This document shows positions 15,174 through 25,800 of a stretch of 64,000 nt of DNA, one piece after another. Under the pieces are notes generated by a model. The model worked only from the letters and a program-made list of their open reading frames with translations, was not told the DNA's origin and searched no databases. This stretch comes from Paramagnetospirillum caucaseum (GTDB lineage Bacteria; Pseudomonadota; Alphaproteobacteria; Rhodospirillales; Magnetospirillaceae): NCBI RefSeq assembly GCF_000342045.1, contig NZ_AONQ01000001.1:62001-126000 (forward strand), written 5' to 3'. Made by a program: the position numbers and the translations under genes. Position 1 is the stretch's first letter, and each line of letters opens with the position of its first letter.

Positions 15174-17924
15174 TCACGCCGGCTGGTCGGGGGCGCAGAC
15201 CAGCGGCAGGTATTCCACCGCCTGCTCCACCGGAACCGGGCGGGCGAAGAGGAAGCCCTGGGCGAAATCGCAGCCGTTGTCGGCCAGGAAGGCACATTGC
15301 GCCTCGGTCTCCACGCCTTCGGCCACCACGTCCAGGGACAGGGCCTTGGCCATGTGGATGATGGCCAGGCAGATGGCCTCGCCCTCGGGATCGCCGGGCA
15401 GGTCGGCGACGAAGGAGCGGTCGATCTTCAGCACGTCCACCGGCAGGCGCTTCAGATAGCTGAGGCTGGAATAGCCGGTGCCGAAATCGTCGATGCTGAG
15501 CTTGATGCCCAGGTCCTTGAGGCCGAACAGGATGGCGCGCACCTGATCGGCCTCGCCCATCAGCATGCTTTCGGTCAGTTCCAGTTCCAGCAGCGAGGAC
15601 GGCAGGTCGTATTCGCGCAGCAGGGCGTCGATCTCGCCGGCCAGGCCGGGATTGCCCAATTGTCCGGCCGACAGGTTGACCGCCACCGGCAGCGCCGTCA
15701 GGCCATCGGCGCGCCAGCCGGCCATGGCCGCCAGCGTCCGGCGCAGCACCGTGTCGCCGATGGCGGCGATCAGGCCGCATTCCTCGGCCACCGGAATGAA
15801 GCGGGCGGGGGGCACCATGCCGTGCTCGGCGCTCCGCCAGCGGGCCAGGGATTCGAAGCCGGTGACGCCGCCTCCGTCCAGCCGGACCTTGGGCTGCAGG
15901 TGGATGAACAGTTCACCGTCGCGCAGGCCGCGGCGCAGGCTCTTCTCCATCTCGCGGCGCTCGATCATCTGGCGATCCATGGCGGCGGTGAAGAACTGGA
16001 AGCCCAGCCGGCCCTTCTCCTTGGCCTTGTACATGGCGATATCGGCCTTGCGGATCAGGGTCTCGGCATCGCTGCCGTCGTCGGGCGCCATGCTGATGCC
16101 GATGGAGCATCCCACCTCGATGGCCTGGGCGTCGATGGCGAAGGAATCGCCCATCACCGCCAGCACCCGCTCGGCCAGTTCCGCCGCCCTTTCCCGGCTG
16201 CGGATATCGGGAGCCACCAGGATGAACTCGTCGCCGCCGTGGCGGCAGATGATGTTGTGCCCGCCCTCGATGGAGCGCAGGCGGTCGGCCACCTCGACCA
16301 GCAGGCGGTCGCCGAAGCTGTGGCCCAGCACGTCGTTGACCACCTTGAAATTGTCCAGGTCGATGAACAGCAGGCAGTGCTGCTGCCGCGTCCCGGTCTC
16401 GGGCAGGATCTCGTCCAGCTTCTCGCGCAGCACCACCCGGTTGGCCAGGCCGGTCAGGGCGTCGTGGCGGGCCAGGAAGCGGATGTTGGATTCCGCCTCC
16501 TTGCGGGCCGAGATGTCGCGCATGATGCCGGAATAGAAGCGGCTGCCCTTGAACGAGAAGCCGGCCAGGGTGACCTCCACCGGGAACAGGGTGCCGTCCT
16601 TGCGCTGGGCCGGCTGTTCGCGCGGGTCGGTATTGATGTGGCCGTCCGCATGGTCACGGATGCGGGCCAGGATGGCGTCGTGGCGCTCGCGCATGTGCTC
16701 GGGCATCAGCTGGGTGACGTTGCGCCCCATGATCTCGTCCGGGGCGTAGCCGAACATGCGGCTGGCGCCGCGGTTCCACGAGACGATGCGGCCCTCGGCG
16801 TCGATCACCACCAGGGCGTCGCTGGCGCTTTCCATCACTAGGCGGAACTTCTCCTCGGAATCGCCCAGATCGTGCAGCAGGTCGGCCACCCGGCCGGTCA
16901 TGGAGTTGAAGGCGGCGGCCAGGGCGCCGATCTCGTCGGAGGAGGCCACCGGCGCCCGGCGGGTCATGTCGCCGGCCTCCACGTCGCGCACCGCCTCGGC
17001 CAGGGCGTCGATGGGAGCCAGGATGGCCCGCCGGGAATAGTGCACCAGAACCCAGGCGCCGACCCCGCCGAACAGCAGGACCAGGGCGACGATCAGCACG
17101 GCCCCGGCCGGCAGCTTCAGCGCGCTGAGCAGCGGCTGCTCGACCACCACCAGGAAACGCCGCCCCCCGATCACGAAGGCCTCACTGGTGGTGAACGACC
17201 AGGCGCCGTCCAGCCCCCGCCCGATGCCGTCGGCCGCCGACAGCGGCCGCACGGTGCGGGCCAGCACCACCGAGGGATTGCGGTGGGCGATCACCTGGCC
17301 GCCGTGGTCGAGGACATAGCTGTTCAACTCGCCCAGACCCGGCAGCGGCTGGGTCAGTTCCCACACCCGATGGAAACGGGCCTGGGCCAGGAGGAAGCCT
17401 TCCGGCTGGCCGGTCTTCGGATCCGTGGACGGCACGGCCAGCCCGATCATCGGCTCGTTGGTGGCGGCGTAATGGCGGATGCCACCGATGGCGTTGGCGC
17501 CGCCGATCATCGCCGCCGCCACCTCGGGCAGATGGGCGACGCCGGCCGCCCCCTGGGAGATCACCGGCTCGTAACGGCTGGCCCGCGCCAGTATCCCGCC
17601 CTGAACATCCAGCACCGCCACCTCGATGAACATGGGCTCGAAGGCGATCAGCCCCTCGGCCAGGGCCTGCCGCCCCCTGGAATCGAGCATGGCGACGCCC
17701 TGGCGGCGGATCGGTTCCTCCAGTTCGAGGATCAGGGTTCCCAGGTAATGGCGGAACTCCGAGATGATGGTCCGGCCGACCTGGCGCTGGATGGCCTCGG
17801 TCTGGCGGTCCTGCAGGCGATAGGCGCCCACCGACAGGGCCAGCCCGGCCACCAGCAGCGGCCCCAGGGCCAGTCCGACGAAGGCCAGGCGCAGCTTGCG
17901 GCGAAGGGAGAGGTCAGCGGCCAT
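15174..17924 (-). CDS. Membrane sensor GGDEF-EAL protein (c-di-GMP turnover)
   Basis: 916 residues. In order: membrane helix (about 12-34), a periplasmic Cache-like sensor (about 40-280), second membrane helix, HAMP (about 302-355), PAS (about 365-485), GGDEF and EAL. The GGDEF site is intact (RHGGDEFI), so diguanylate cyclase activity is expected. In the EAL domain the signature reads ESL (GFESLARW); the metal-binding Glu is kept, as are ELTES, DDFGTGYSSL, KIDRSFV and AEGVET, so phosphodiesterase activity is also likely. The gene overlaps the upstream substrate-binding protein by 11 bases, suggesting that protein feeds the sensor. Confidence 0.93.
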   Translation of the reverse strand: MAADLSLRRKLRLAFVGLALGPLLVAGLALSVGAYRLQDRQTEAIQRQVGRTIISEFRHYLGTLILELEEPIRRQGVAMLDSRGRQALAEGLIAFEPMFIEVAVLDVQGGILARASRYEPVISQGAAGVAHLPEVAAAMIGGANAIGGIRHYAATNEPMIGLAVPSTDPKTGQPEGFLLAQARFHRVWELTQPLPGLGELNSYVLDHGGQVIAHRNPSVVLARTVRPLSAADGIGRGLDGAWSFTTSEAFVIGGRRFLVVVEQPLLSALKLPAGAVLIVALVLLFGGVGAWVLVHYSRRAILAPIDALAEAVRDVEAGDMTRRAPVASSDEIGALAAAFNSMTGRVADLLHDLGDSEEKFRLVMESASDALVVIDAEGRIVSWNRGASRMFGYAPDEIMGRNVTQLMPEHMRERHDAILARIRDHADGHINTDPREQPAQRKDGTLFPVEVTLAGFSFKGSRFYSGIMRDISARKEAESNIRFLARHDALTGLANRVVLREKLDEILPETGTRQQHCLLFIDLDNFKVVNDVLGHSFGDRLLVEVADRLRSIEGGHNIICRHGGDEFILVAPDIRSRERAAELAERVLAVMGDSFAIDAQAIEVGCSIGISMAPDDGSDAETLIRKADIAMYKAKEKGRLGFQFFTAAMDRQMIERREMEKSLRRGLRDGELFIHLQPKVRLDGGGVTGFESLARWRSAEHGMVPPARFIPVAEECGLIAAIGDTVLRRTLAAMAGWRADGLTALPVAVNLSAGQLGNPGLAGEIDALLREYDLPSSLLELELTESMLMGEADQVRAILFGLKDLGIKLSIDDFGTGYSSLSYLKRLPVDVLKIDRSFVADLPGDPEGEAICLAIIHMAKALSLDVVAEGVETEAQCAFLADNGCDFAQGFLFARPVPVEQAVEYLPLVCAPDQPA

Positions 17925-18912
17925 CGCCCCCCCTTGTCCCCCGGATCAGCTCCGCCTGCCGCAGAATATGGTCGGGAACCTCGATTCCCAGCCGGCCGGC
18001 GGTTTCCATGTTGACCACCAGGCGGAATTCCGCCGTCTCCACCGGCAGGTCGCCGGCCGGCACCCCGCCGAACACCTGGGCGGCCAGCCGGGCGCCCTGT
18101 CCGCCCAGCGCCTTCATGTCCAGGCCATAGGACATGAAGGCCCCCTCCACCACGCCGCCGCGGTGGGGCGTGGTCAGGGGGATGCCCCGCGACAGGGTGG
18201 CCAGCAGGAGGCGCGGCACCTGCGATGCCACGAAGGCGTCCACCGGCACGAACACCGCCCCCACGTCGGGCGCCATGCCGGCCAGGGCCGCATCCAGTTC
18301 CGCCACGTTACGGGCATGGGCCAGGTCGAGCCGGATGCCCAGGTCGGCGGCCACCGGCCTGATCTTGGCCAGGGATACCTGGGGCGACGCATCGTCGGGG
18401 TTGTGGGGAACCAGCACCGCCCTGAGGCCGGGCAGCATGGTTTTCAGCCATTGCAGGCGCACCGGTTCCTGGATGCCGAAGGTGACGCCGGTGGCGTTGC
18501 GCCCCGGCCGCCCCAGGCTCTCCACCAGGCCGATGGCCATGGGATCGCTGGCCGGGGCGAAGACCAGCGGCGTTCCGGTCACCTTGGCCACCGCGAATCC
18601 CGCCTTGGCCGCCGGAGTGGACAGGGTCAGGAACAGGTCGGGCTTCAGCCCCGCCAGCCGCTCGGCCTCGGCCTCCAGGGCGGGACCGGTCACCGGCCCG
18701 CGATAATGGTAGGTGACGCGCCCGCCCTCGGCATAGCCCTGGGCGCTCAGGCTCGACTTGAAGCCGTCCAGGGCCTCCTCGGCGACCATGGCGTGGTTGA
18801 GCACGCCGATCACCAGCTTGCGGTCGTCGAATACCCCACCCCAGCGCAACAGCGCGAACACGGCCACCAGGGCGGCTCCCCCCACCGCCACCATCGTCCA
18901 GCGAAGCCGCAT
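17914..18912 (-). CDS. ABC transporter substrate-binding protein (ABC_sub_bind family), orphan
   Basis: 332 residues with an N-terminal membrane/signal segment (TMVAVGGAALVAVFALL) and the two-lobed periplasmic binding fold of the ABC_sub_bind family (KLVIGVLNHAMVAEEALDGF; TPLVFAPASDPMAIGLVES). No lipobox cysteine is seen. There is no permease or ATPase gene beside it; its end overlaps the start of the GGDEF-EAL gene by 11 bases. This arrangement fits a periplasmic ligand sensor for the c-di-GMP protein rather than a transporter. The ligand is unknown. Confidence 0.9.
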   Translation of the reverse strand: MRLRWTMVAVGGAALVAVFALLRWGGVFDDRKLVIGVLNHAMVAEEALDGFKSSLSAQGYAEGGRVTYHYRGPVTGPALEAEAERLAGLKPDLFLTLSTPAAKAGFAVAKVTGTPLVFAPASDPMAIGLVESLGRPGRNATGVTFGIQEPVRLQWLKTMLPGLRAVLVPHNPDDASPQVSLAKIRPVAADLGIRLDLAHARNVAELDAALAGMAPDVGAVFVPVDAFVASQVPRLLLATLSRGIPLTTPHRGGVVEGAFMSYGLDMKALGGQGARLAAQVFGGVPAGDLPVETAEFRLVVNMETAGRLGIEVPDHILRQAELIRGTRGGDGR

Positions 18913-19016
18913 TCAACTCTCCCCTTTCGGCACCCCATACGGATGTAAAGGCAGATGGGAATGACATGTTATCCGTTCAAGCCCGCCCCCGCCATGCGCA
19001 AAACGACGTATTGCCT

Positions 19017-19052
19017 TTTTGTTCACTATGAATTACCGTTTTGTTCACTATG
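19017..19052. repeat. Direct repeat of a 14-base motif, two turns apart
   Basis: TTTTGTTCACTATG occurs at 19017-19030 and again at 19039-19052, an offset of 22 bases or two helical turns. It ends 10 bases before the chosen start of the next gene. It may be a tandem operator. It does not match the alphaproteobacterial LexA box, which has GTTC at 11-base spacing. Confidence 0.5.
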
Positions 19053-19061
19053 GAGGCGCAG

Positions 19062-19250
19062 ATGGAAGAGCACTGGACCAGCGCGGCCCATGAGATGGTC
19101 GCCTATTTCGGGCGGGAGGCGGTTTCCGTCGCCGCACGCCGCGCCGCCGAACTGGCCCGCCGCGGCGACTGGCCTGCGGCGGACCGCGCCATGCTGCTGC
19201 TCAGCCGGGTGGAGCGGCTGAACCGGGAGATGGGGGCCGGCCATGCGTGA
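19062..19250 (+). CDS. Small protein of unknown function upstream of DUF3572
   Basis: 62 residues, MEEHWTSAAHEMVAYFG..., rich in Ala and Arg and likely two helices. The ATG at 19062 has GGAGG five bases upstream, which decides it over the ATG at 19050. Its stop overlaps the next ORF by 8 bases, so both are one operon. It is seen next to DUF3572; no function is known to me. Confidence 0.75.
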   Translation: MEEHWTSAAHEMVAYFGREAVSVAARRAAELARRGDWPAADRAMLLLSRVERLNREMGAGHA

Positions 19251-19527
19251 CACCATGCTTTCCCAGGCCTCGGCCGAGGTCACGGCGCTGCGGGCCCTGG
19301 CCTGGGTGGTCACCGACCAGGAGCGGGGCATGCGCTTCCTGGCGCTGACCGGCTGCGATGCCGCGACCTTGCGGCGCCGCGCCGGCGAGACCGACGTGCT
19401 GGGCGCCGTTCTGGATTTCCTGCTGGACGACGAGACGGCGTTGCGGGCCTTCGCCGACGAGGTCGACCTGCCGGCCCAGTCGGTGGCCCTGGCCCGCTTC
19501 GCCCTACCCGGCGCCCTGCGGCGCTAA
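19243..19527 (+). CDS. DUF3572 family protein
   Basis: 94 residues, matching the DUF3572 family of alphaproteobacteria (LRALAWVVTDQERGMRFLALTG, later ADEVDLPAQSVALARFALPG). Members are short cytosolic helical proteins without known function. It is translationally coupled to the 62-residue gene upstream and followed directly by a hairpin that could end the transcript. Confidence 0.85.
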   Translation: MRDTMLSQASAEVTALRALAWVVTDQERGMRFLALTGCDAATLRRRAGETDVLGAVLDFLLDDETALRAFADEVDLPAQSVALARFALPGALRR

Positions 19528-19528
19528 A

Positions 19529-19555
19529 GCGTGATGCCTTAAATGTGTATCACGC
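19529..19555 (+). terminator. Possible terminator after DUF3572
   Basis: GCGTGAT and ATCACGC form a 7-bp stem around a 13-base loop just after the DUF3572 stop, followed by a T-rich stretch (CTTAGCTTTATTTGTTTTG). The stem is short and the T-run broken, so it is weak. Confidence 0.45.
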
Positions 19556-19660
19556 CTTAGCTTTATTTGTTTTGCCCTCGCCGGGCGGGCGCCTCCGCGC
19601 CCTTGGCCGCTCGCTCAATGCTCGCATGAGCGCCGCCCCTCATATTTGAGGCTCAGCGTT

Positions 19661-20215
19661 CTAGCCCCCGAACAGCCAGCGGCGCAGCAGCCGGGTGGCC
19701 TGGGGCATGAAGATGTAGGTCATCAGCAGCACCTGGGCCGAGACCATGATCAGGGCCTTCAGCCACAGGGGCTGGGCGGCGATCAGCGGGCCGATGGTGA
19801 TGTTCAGCCCCATGACCACGCCATAGGCCACCAGGGTGACCACCAGGGCCATCTTGTGGGGCGACGGGCGGGCCTGGGCGGGAACCTCGGGCAGGTCGAA
19901 CCAGAATTCCAGGCCGGTGACCTTCTTGATCTCCGCCTCGCTTTCCACCATGCCCTCCAGTTCCAGCAGCAGCCGGGCCCGTTCCTCCGACTTCTCGAAG
20001 GCGTGGCACTGTTCCCAGGTGGAGAAGCGGTAGATGGTGACATAGGCGTAGTCGGTGGCCGCCGCCGGCCGCAGCACGTTGACACCCTGATAGCCCGGCC
20101 AGTGGGACACCGCCGCCGTGACCCGCGAGATCCAGTCCTCGTAATCGGCCTCGCGGCCCGGTACCGCCTTGCGGGCGATGCTGACGGTGACCGGGCCGGC
20201 TTGCTCTTCCATCAT
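19661..20215 (-). CDS. ABM-domain protein with C-terminal membrane segments
   Basis: 184 residues. Residues about 8-100 are an antibiotic biosynthesis monooxygenase (ABM) type ferredoxin-like domain (VTVSIARKAVPGREADYEDW; YVTIYRFSTWEQCHAFEKS). Two or three hydrophobic helices follow (LVVTLVAYGVVMGLNITIG; ALIMVSAQVLLMTYIFM). This fused form is common in proteobacteria and has no settled role. The ATGATG at 20215 has AAAGGGAA upstream and is chosen over more distal starts. Confidence 0.85.
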   Translation of the reverse strand: MMEEQAGPVTVSIARKAVPGREADYEDWISRVTAAVSHWPGYQGVNVLRPAAATDYAYVTIYRFSTWEQCHAFEKSEERARLLLELEGMVESEAEIKKVTGLEFWFDLPEVPAQARPSPHKMALVVTLVAYGVVMGLNITIGPLIAAQPLWLKALIMVSAQVLLMTYIFMPQATRLLRRWLFGG

Positions 20216-20325
20216 GGTTCCCTTTGCACCATTCCGAATCCTCCCTATCTGGGAGTTGAAAACCCGTACGAACAGGGACCACAATGCCGCCATTCGCGGT
20301 GGACGGACAGGATTGGATTTTCCTC

Positions 20326-21192
20326 ATGCAGTTCCGGTCGATGGCGGCGGCGGCGGTCGTGGCGGCGTTCAGCCTGGCCCCTGGGGCCAACGGGGCGGAA
20401 TCCCACGCGGCCACCACTCCGGCCAAGGGGGGGGCCGCCTCTCCCATCGCCGTCTCGGTGGCGGTGGAGAACTTCGCCCTGGTGGAGAAAGCGCCGGTAT
20501 CGGGCGGCTTCGGCATCTTTACCATCGAGGCCACCGCCCTACTGCCGGCCCCGCGCAAGCGGGAAAGCTTCACCCCCACCGAGGACGAGCATTTCTACAC
20601 CCTGCGGCGCACGGTGGAACGCTTCCTGCTGCGCAAGGAAATCCCCAAGGGCTGGACCCGCTCCAACGAGGCCACCTTCTCGTTCAAGAACGAACTGGCC
20701 CGCTTTCCCCGCGCCGATGGCATCGCCTATGCCATCGAGGGGGAACTGGTGCTGCACGGAGCCAAGCCCATTCCGGTGGGCGTCACCCTGGCGGCACCGC
20801 CCGGCGGCGTGGTGCTGCGCTATTCCGTCGGCATCATGGCCGCCAATCAGACCCTGCTGACCAAGGAAGGGGTGATCGACGGCCCCAACCGCAAGGCCGG
20901 CTGGATGCTGTCGCTGCGCCCCAGCGGGCCGGACGCCGCCATTCCGGTCCGTGCGGTGTTCGCCGTGCGCGCCGAGGGCGGCGACGAAGCGGCGCAGCGG
21001 GCGGCGCTGGAAGGCGTCACCGCCACCCTCAACGCCTCCAGCGACGGCCGGGCCGCCGTGGCGGAGCGGGCCAACGACGCCACGGAATGGCTGAAGCCGC
21101 TGCAGACGTTCATCCGCCCCGACCAGGTGACCGCCAAGGGCGGCGGCAAGGAGGCCAAGGACGACAAGAAGGAAAAGAAGGGCGGGCACTAA
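20326..21192 (+). CDS. Secreted protein of unknown function
   Basis: 288 residues with a signal peptide (MQFRSMAAAAVVAAFSLAPG, cleavage near ANGA). The mature part has no family I recognise and ends in a highly charged Lys-rich tail (KEAKDDKKEKKGGH). An earlier in-frame ATG at 20284 would add 14 residues before the signal peptide and is less likely. It probably shares its transcript with the small Cys-containing gene five bases downstream. Confidence 0.75.
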   Translation: MQFRSMAAAAVVAAFSLAPGANGAESHAATTPAKGGAASPIAVSVAVENFALVEKAPVSGGFGIFTIEATALLPAPRKRESFTPTEDEHFYTLRRTVERFLLRKEIPKGWTRSNEATFSFKNELARFPRADGIAYAIEGELVLHGAKPIPVGVTLAAPPGGVVLRYSVGIMAANQTLLTKEGVIDGPNRKAGWMLSLRPSGPDAAIPVRAVFAVRAEGGDEAAQRAALEGVTATLNASSDGRAAVAERANDATEWLKPLQTFIRPDQVTAKGGGKEAKDDKKEKKGGH

Positions 21193-21197
21193 CCGCC

Positions 21198-21398
21198 ATG
21201 GAAGACCCAGCCCCGCCCAAGCGCCCCACCACCCGCTCCGGCCGCCCCACCCGGAGCGACCCGCCCGAGGATTGTCCGGTCAAGGACCGCTGCCGCCGGG
21301 CCCGCGCCCAGGTCTGCCTGGATTGCGGGGTGGAGCAGAAGCTGCGCCGGGGACGGCGCAAGGCCGCGCCGCCGCCGTGCCCCGTCGAATCGCAGTGA
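21198..21398 (+). CDS. Small Cys-containing basic protein
   Basis: 66 residues, Pro/Arg-rich, with five cysteines (DCPVKDRC, CLDC, PPCP) that could bind a metal. The start is 5 bases after the stop of the secreted protein gene. Family not recognised; the strong base composition bias means it could be non-coding, though position argues for a real gene. Confidence 0.5.
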   Translation: MEDPAPPKRPTTRSGRPTRSDPPEDCPVKDRCRRARAQVCLDCGVEQKLRRGRRKAAPPPCPVESQ

Positions 21399-21417
21399 TG
21401 CCGGAAAAGGCCCGCCT

Positions 21418-22047
21418 CTACTCGATCAGCCCGCGCCGGATGGCATAGGCCGCCAGTTCGGCGGAATTGTGCAGGTCGAGCTTCTGCATGATCTTGGTGC
21501 GGTGGGTCTCCACCGTCTTGATGGCGATGCCCAGATCGTCGGCGATCTCGCGGTTCTTGTGGCCGCGGGCGATCAGTTGCAACACCTCGCGCTCGCGGGC
21601 GGTCAGCGAGCCGCCGCCCATGTCCGAGCCTTCCAGGTATTCCTTCACCAGGTCCTCGGACAGGCCGGGGCCCAGATAGGTCTTGCCGGCGCAGACCGCG
21701 TTGATGGCGGCCATCAGTTCGGCATGGCCCAGCTTCTTCAGGGCATAGCCGTCGGCGCCGGCCGCCAGGGCCTCGGCCACACGGCGCTCGCAATTGGCGA
21801 CGGTCAGCACCAGGACGCGCACCTGAGGCGCCACCTGCTTGATACGCCGCGTCGCCTCGACGCCGTCCAGTTCGGGCATGGACAGGTCCATCAGCACCAC
21901 GTCGGGCGACAGGGTCCGGGCCATCTCGATCGCGCCCTTGCCGTCCTCGGCCTCGCCGACGATGCTGACATCGTCGACCGCCAGCAGGGCAACCAAGCCC
22001 TGCCGAACCAGCTGTTGATCCTCGGCTATCAGAATGCGTACCGTCAC
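21418..22047 (-). CDS. NarL/FixJ-family response regulator
   Basis: 209 residues. Receiver domain with acidic pair ED (residues 9-10), phospho-acceptor in VVLMDLSMPELDG and Lys in ALKKLG; the C-terminal LuxR-type HTH is clear (LTAREREVLQLIARGHKNRE, then IKTVETHRTKI). It acts as a transcription regulator after phosphorylation by a kinase. No kinase gene is adjacent, so it is an orphan in this window. It is preceded by about 220 bases that separate it from der and may hold its own promoter. Confidence 0.93.
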   Translation of the reverse strand: MTVRILIAEDQQLVRQGLVALLAVDDVSIVGEAEDGKGAIEMARTLSPDVVLMDLSMPELDGVEATRRIKQVAPQVRVLVLTVANCERRVAEALAAGADGYALKKLGHAELMAAINAVCAGKTYLGPGLSEDLVKEYLEGSDMGGGSLTAREREVLQLIARGHKNREIADDLGIAIKTVETHRTKIMQKLDLHNSAELAAYAIRRGLIE

Positions 22048-22269
22048 AGTCGTTCTCCTCCGCCTGCCGGATAATCGCTGAGTTCAGCCCCCACATCAAG
22101 GGAATGCGCAAGGCAATGCGTATTCCCTCCCAGACTCGCCGTAGTGATCGAACGATTTTCTTCTGTCTGTGAACTGCTTCACATTGAGGGCGGATGACCA
22201 TGGGAATCGCCGCCGATTCCCGCTACGGCAAACTCCTGGGCTATTCCGGGGGCACAGGTCGGGACGGCT

Positions 22270-23664
<1,395 letters not shown>

Positions 23665-23673
23665 GAAATAGAC

Positions 23674-25005
23674 CTAGCGATAGGCGACGAGATCGGCGTC
23701 GTCGGTCAGGAAATACAAGGTGCCGTTGGCGACCGACGGAGCGATGCTGATCCCGGCGGGAGCCTCCTCCCAGCCCAGCATGTCGCCGGTATAGGGCGAC
23801 AGCGACACCAGCTTGCCGTCGGAGGCCGCCACGATCAGGCGGTCCGAGGCCAGGACCGGCCCCACCCAGACGATGCGGCCCTCGCGGTCCTTGGGGTCTT
23901 CCCAGCTCTGCATCTCGGTCACCCAGACGATGCGGCCGGTCTTGGCCTCCAGGGCAAGAACCTCGTTGTTGTTGGTCAGCACGTAGAGATAGTCGCCGGC
24001 GACCCACGGGCTCTGGACGCCGCCGACCTCTTTTTCCCAGATACGCCGGCCGCTGCGCTGGTCCAGGCAGACCAGCATGTCGGCGTTGCTGATGGCGTAG
24101 ACCCGGTTGCGGTCGATGGCCGGACGGCCGCGGATATCGAGCAGCGCGCCCACATGCTCGGTGCGGCGCACCGTGGCCAGGGAATCCTGCCAGATCATCG
24201 CGCCGGTTTCCACACGCAACGCGAACAATTCGCCCGAGGAATAGGGCACCACCACCATGTTGCCATCGACGGCGGGCGAATTTCCGGCCAGCAGGCCGGC
24301 GGATTCGGCGATGCCGGTATGGGTCCACAGCACCGAGCCGTCCTCGGCCGCCAAAGCGTGGGTCTGGTTGTCGACGGTCACCGCGAACACCCGGCCGCCA
24401 CGCACGGTGGGGGAACCGCGCAGCGGCCCCGACACGGTCTGGCGCCACTCGATGCGGCCGCTGCCGGCATTCAGCGCCACCACCTGGGCGAAGCCGGTGG
24501 CGGCGAAGACCTGGCCGTCCTCGTAGGCCAGACCGCCGCTGGTATAGACCTCGGAGGTATCCTTGGGGGTGAGGTCCATCTCCCACAGCCGCTTGCCGGT
24601 ATTGGCATCGAAGGCGCTGACCATGGACGAGGCATCGACGGTGAAGACCTTGCCGTCGGCGATGATGGGTTGGCCCAGCAGGCGGCGGCGCTTGCCGGCG
24701 CCGGCGCCGGCGTCCCGCGTCCAGGCGCGCTGCAGGGCATCGCCCACCATCATGTGGTGCATGGCATGGTTGGAATAGCCGCCGGCCTGGGGCCAATCCT
24801 CGTTGTCCTCGGGGGGCGGCAGCACGATCTTGGCCAGCGTCCCGCCGATATCGGGCTCGACCATCTTTTCGCGCGACAGCACAGAGATGCGCTTGCCCGG
24901 CAGGGGCGGCGCCTTGTTCTCGCCGATCCAGCTGTCGCAACCGCCCAGCGCCAGCATGGCGATCAACACACCGGCGATCCTGCGCTTCATGACGGTCATT
25001 CCCAT
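23674..25005 (-). CDS. bamB: BamB, outer membrane assembly lipoprotein
   Basis: 443 residues. Signal peptide with lipobox LALGGC (MKRRIAGVLIAMLALGGC), then an eight-bladed PQQ-type beta propeller with repeated A-x-D-x-x-TG-x-x-LW blades. BamB is a subunit of the BAM complex that inserts outer membrane proteins. The ATG at 25005 has AGGAG seven bases upstream, three bases after the yfgM stop; an internal ATG at 24990 would still contain the full signal peptide. Confidence 0.95.
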   Translation of the reverse strand: MGMTVMKRRIAGVLIAMLALGGCDSWIGENKAPPLPGKRISVLSREKMVEPDIGGTLAKIVLPPPEDNEDWPQAGGYSNHAMHHMMVGDALQRAWTRDAGAGAGKRRRLLGQPIIADGKVFTVDASSMVSAFDANTGKRLWEMDLTPKDTSEVYTSGGLAYEDGQVFAATGFAQVVALNAGSGRIEWRQTVSGPLRGSPTVRGGRVFAVTVDNQTHALAAEDGSVLWTHTGIAESAGLLAGNSPAVDGNMVVVPYSSGELFALRVETGAMIWQDSLATVRRTEHVGALLDIRGRPAIDRNRVYAISNADMLVCLDQRSGRRIWEKEVGGVQSPWVAGDYLYVLTNNNEVLALEAKTGRIVWVTEMQSWEDPKDREGRIVWVGPVLASDRLIVAASDGKLVSLSPYTGDMLGWEEAPAGISIAPSVANGTLYFLTDDADLVAYR

Positions 25006-25008
25006 GGA

Positions 25009-25692
25009 TCAGCTCCTGGCGCGTTGCCCGGTGGCGGCAAGCATTTCCGCCGCGCGGGTCCGAAGGCCCTGGGGCGCGGCGGCATCCTCGGCGATCTTGG
25101 CGAACAGTTCGGCGGCGCGGGGCGCCTGGCCGCGCTTGAGGGCGAGCAGGGCCAGGATTTCGCGGGCCGAATGACGCCACGAACTGGATTCCACCGCCAG
25201 GGGCTCCACCGACTTCTCGATGGCGGCGGGATCGCCGCTGTCCAGAATCAGGTAGGCGGCCCGGATGGCCGACATGTCGCGATAGACCTTGTCCACCGAG
25301 GAATCGGCGGCGATCTTGCCGTACAGGGTGGCGGCACCGGTGAAGTCGCCGGCCTGCTGGGCCATGTCCGCCCGGCGCAGATCGGCCAGCAGGCGGTACC
25401 CCTTGGGTCCCTCGGCGGCCAGCTTGCCCAGCACCTCGGCGGCTTCGCCCGCCTTGCCCTGCTCGACCAGGGCCGAGGTCTCGGAATAGCGGGACGAAGC
25501 GGCCTGACGCTGCTTGGCGTCCCAGGCCTTCCAGCCCTGCCAGCCGGCCACGGACAGCACCAGGGCCACGACGCCGGCGGTCAGCAGGCCGCCATGCTTC
25601 TTCCACAGCCTGTTAAGCTCATCCTGCCGCAGATCCTCGTCCACCTCCTTGATGAGAAGGGCGGCGGCGGCATCGTCGTGCTTGTCGGTCAA
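25009..25692 (-). CDS. YfgM-like TPR membrane protein
   Basis: 227 residues: cytosolic N-terminus (MTDKHDDAAAALLIKEVDED), one membrane helix (HGGLLTAGVVALVLSVAGW) and a periplasmic TPR-like domain. This is the YfgM/DUF2133 family, linked to the Sec translocon and periplasmic chaperones in E. coli. The order yfgM-bamB-der is conserved and the three genes here are nearly touching, so they form one operon. Confidence 0.9.
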   Translation of the reverse strand: MTDKHDDAAAALLIKEVDEDLRQDELNRLWKKHGGLLTAGVVALVLSVAGWQGWKAWDAKQRQAASSRYSETSALVEQGKAGEAAEVLGKLAAEGPKGYRLLADLRRADMAQQAGDFTGAATLYGKIAADSSVDKVYRDMSAIRAAYLILDSGDPAAIEKSVEPLAVESSSWRHSAREILALLALKRGQAPRAAELFAKIAEDAAAPQGLRTRAAEMLAATGQRARS

Positions 25693-25800
25693 GGAACTCT
25701 ACTCCATGCGGGCGGTCACGCTCCGGGCCTTGCATCCTGGAGCCGCGCCGTAACATAGTCCGCCCCGGCCCCCTTGGCAAACACTGCCGTCGCGTCACGC

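Noticed and set aside
19017-19052. LexA (SOS) box
   Set aside because: GTTC repeats are 22 bases apart and the middle GTTC expected at 11 bases is missing.
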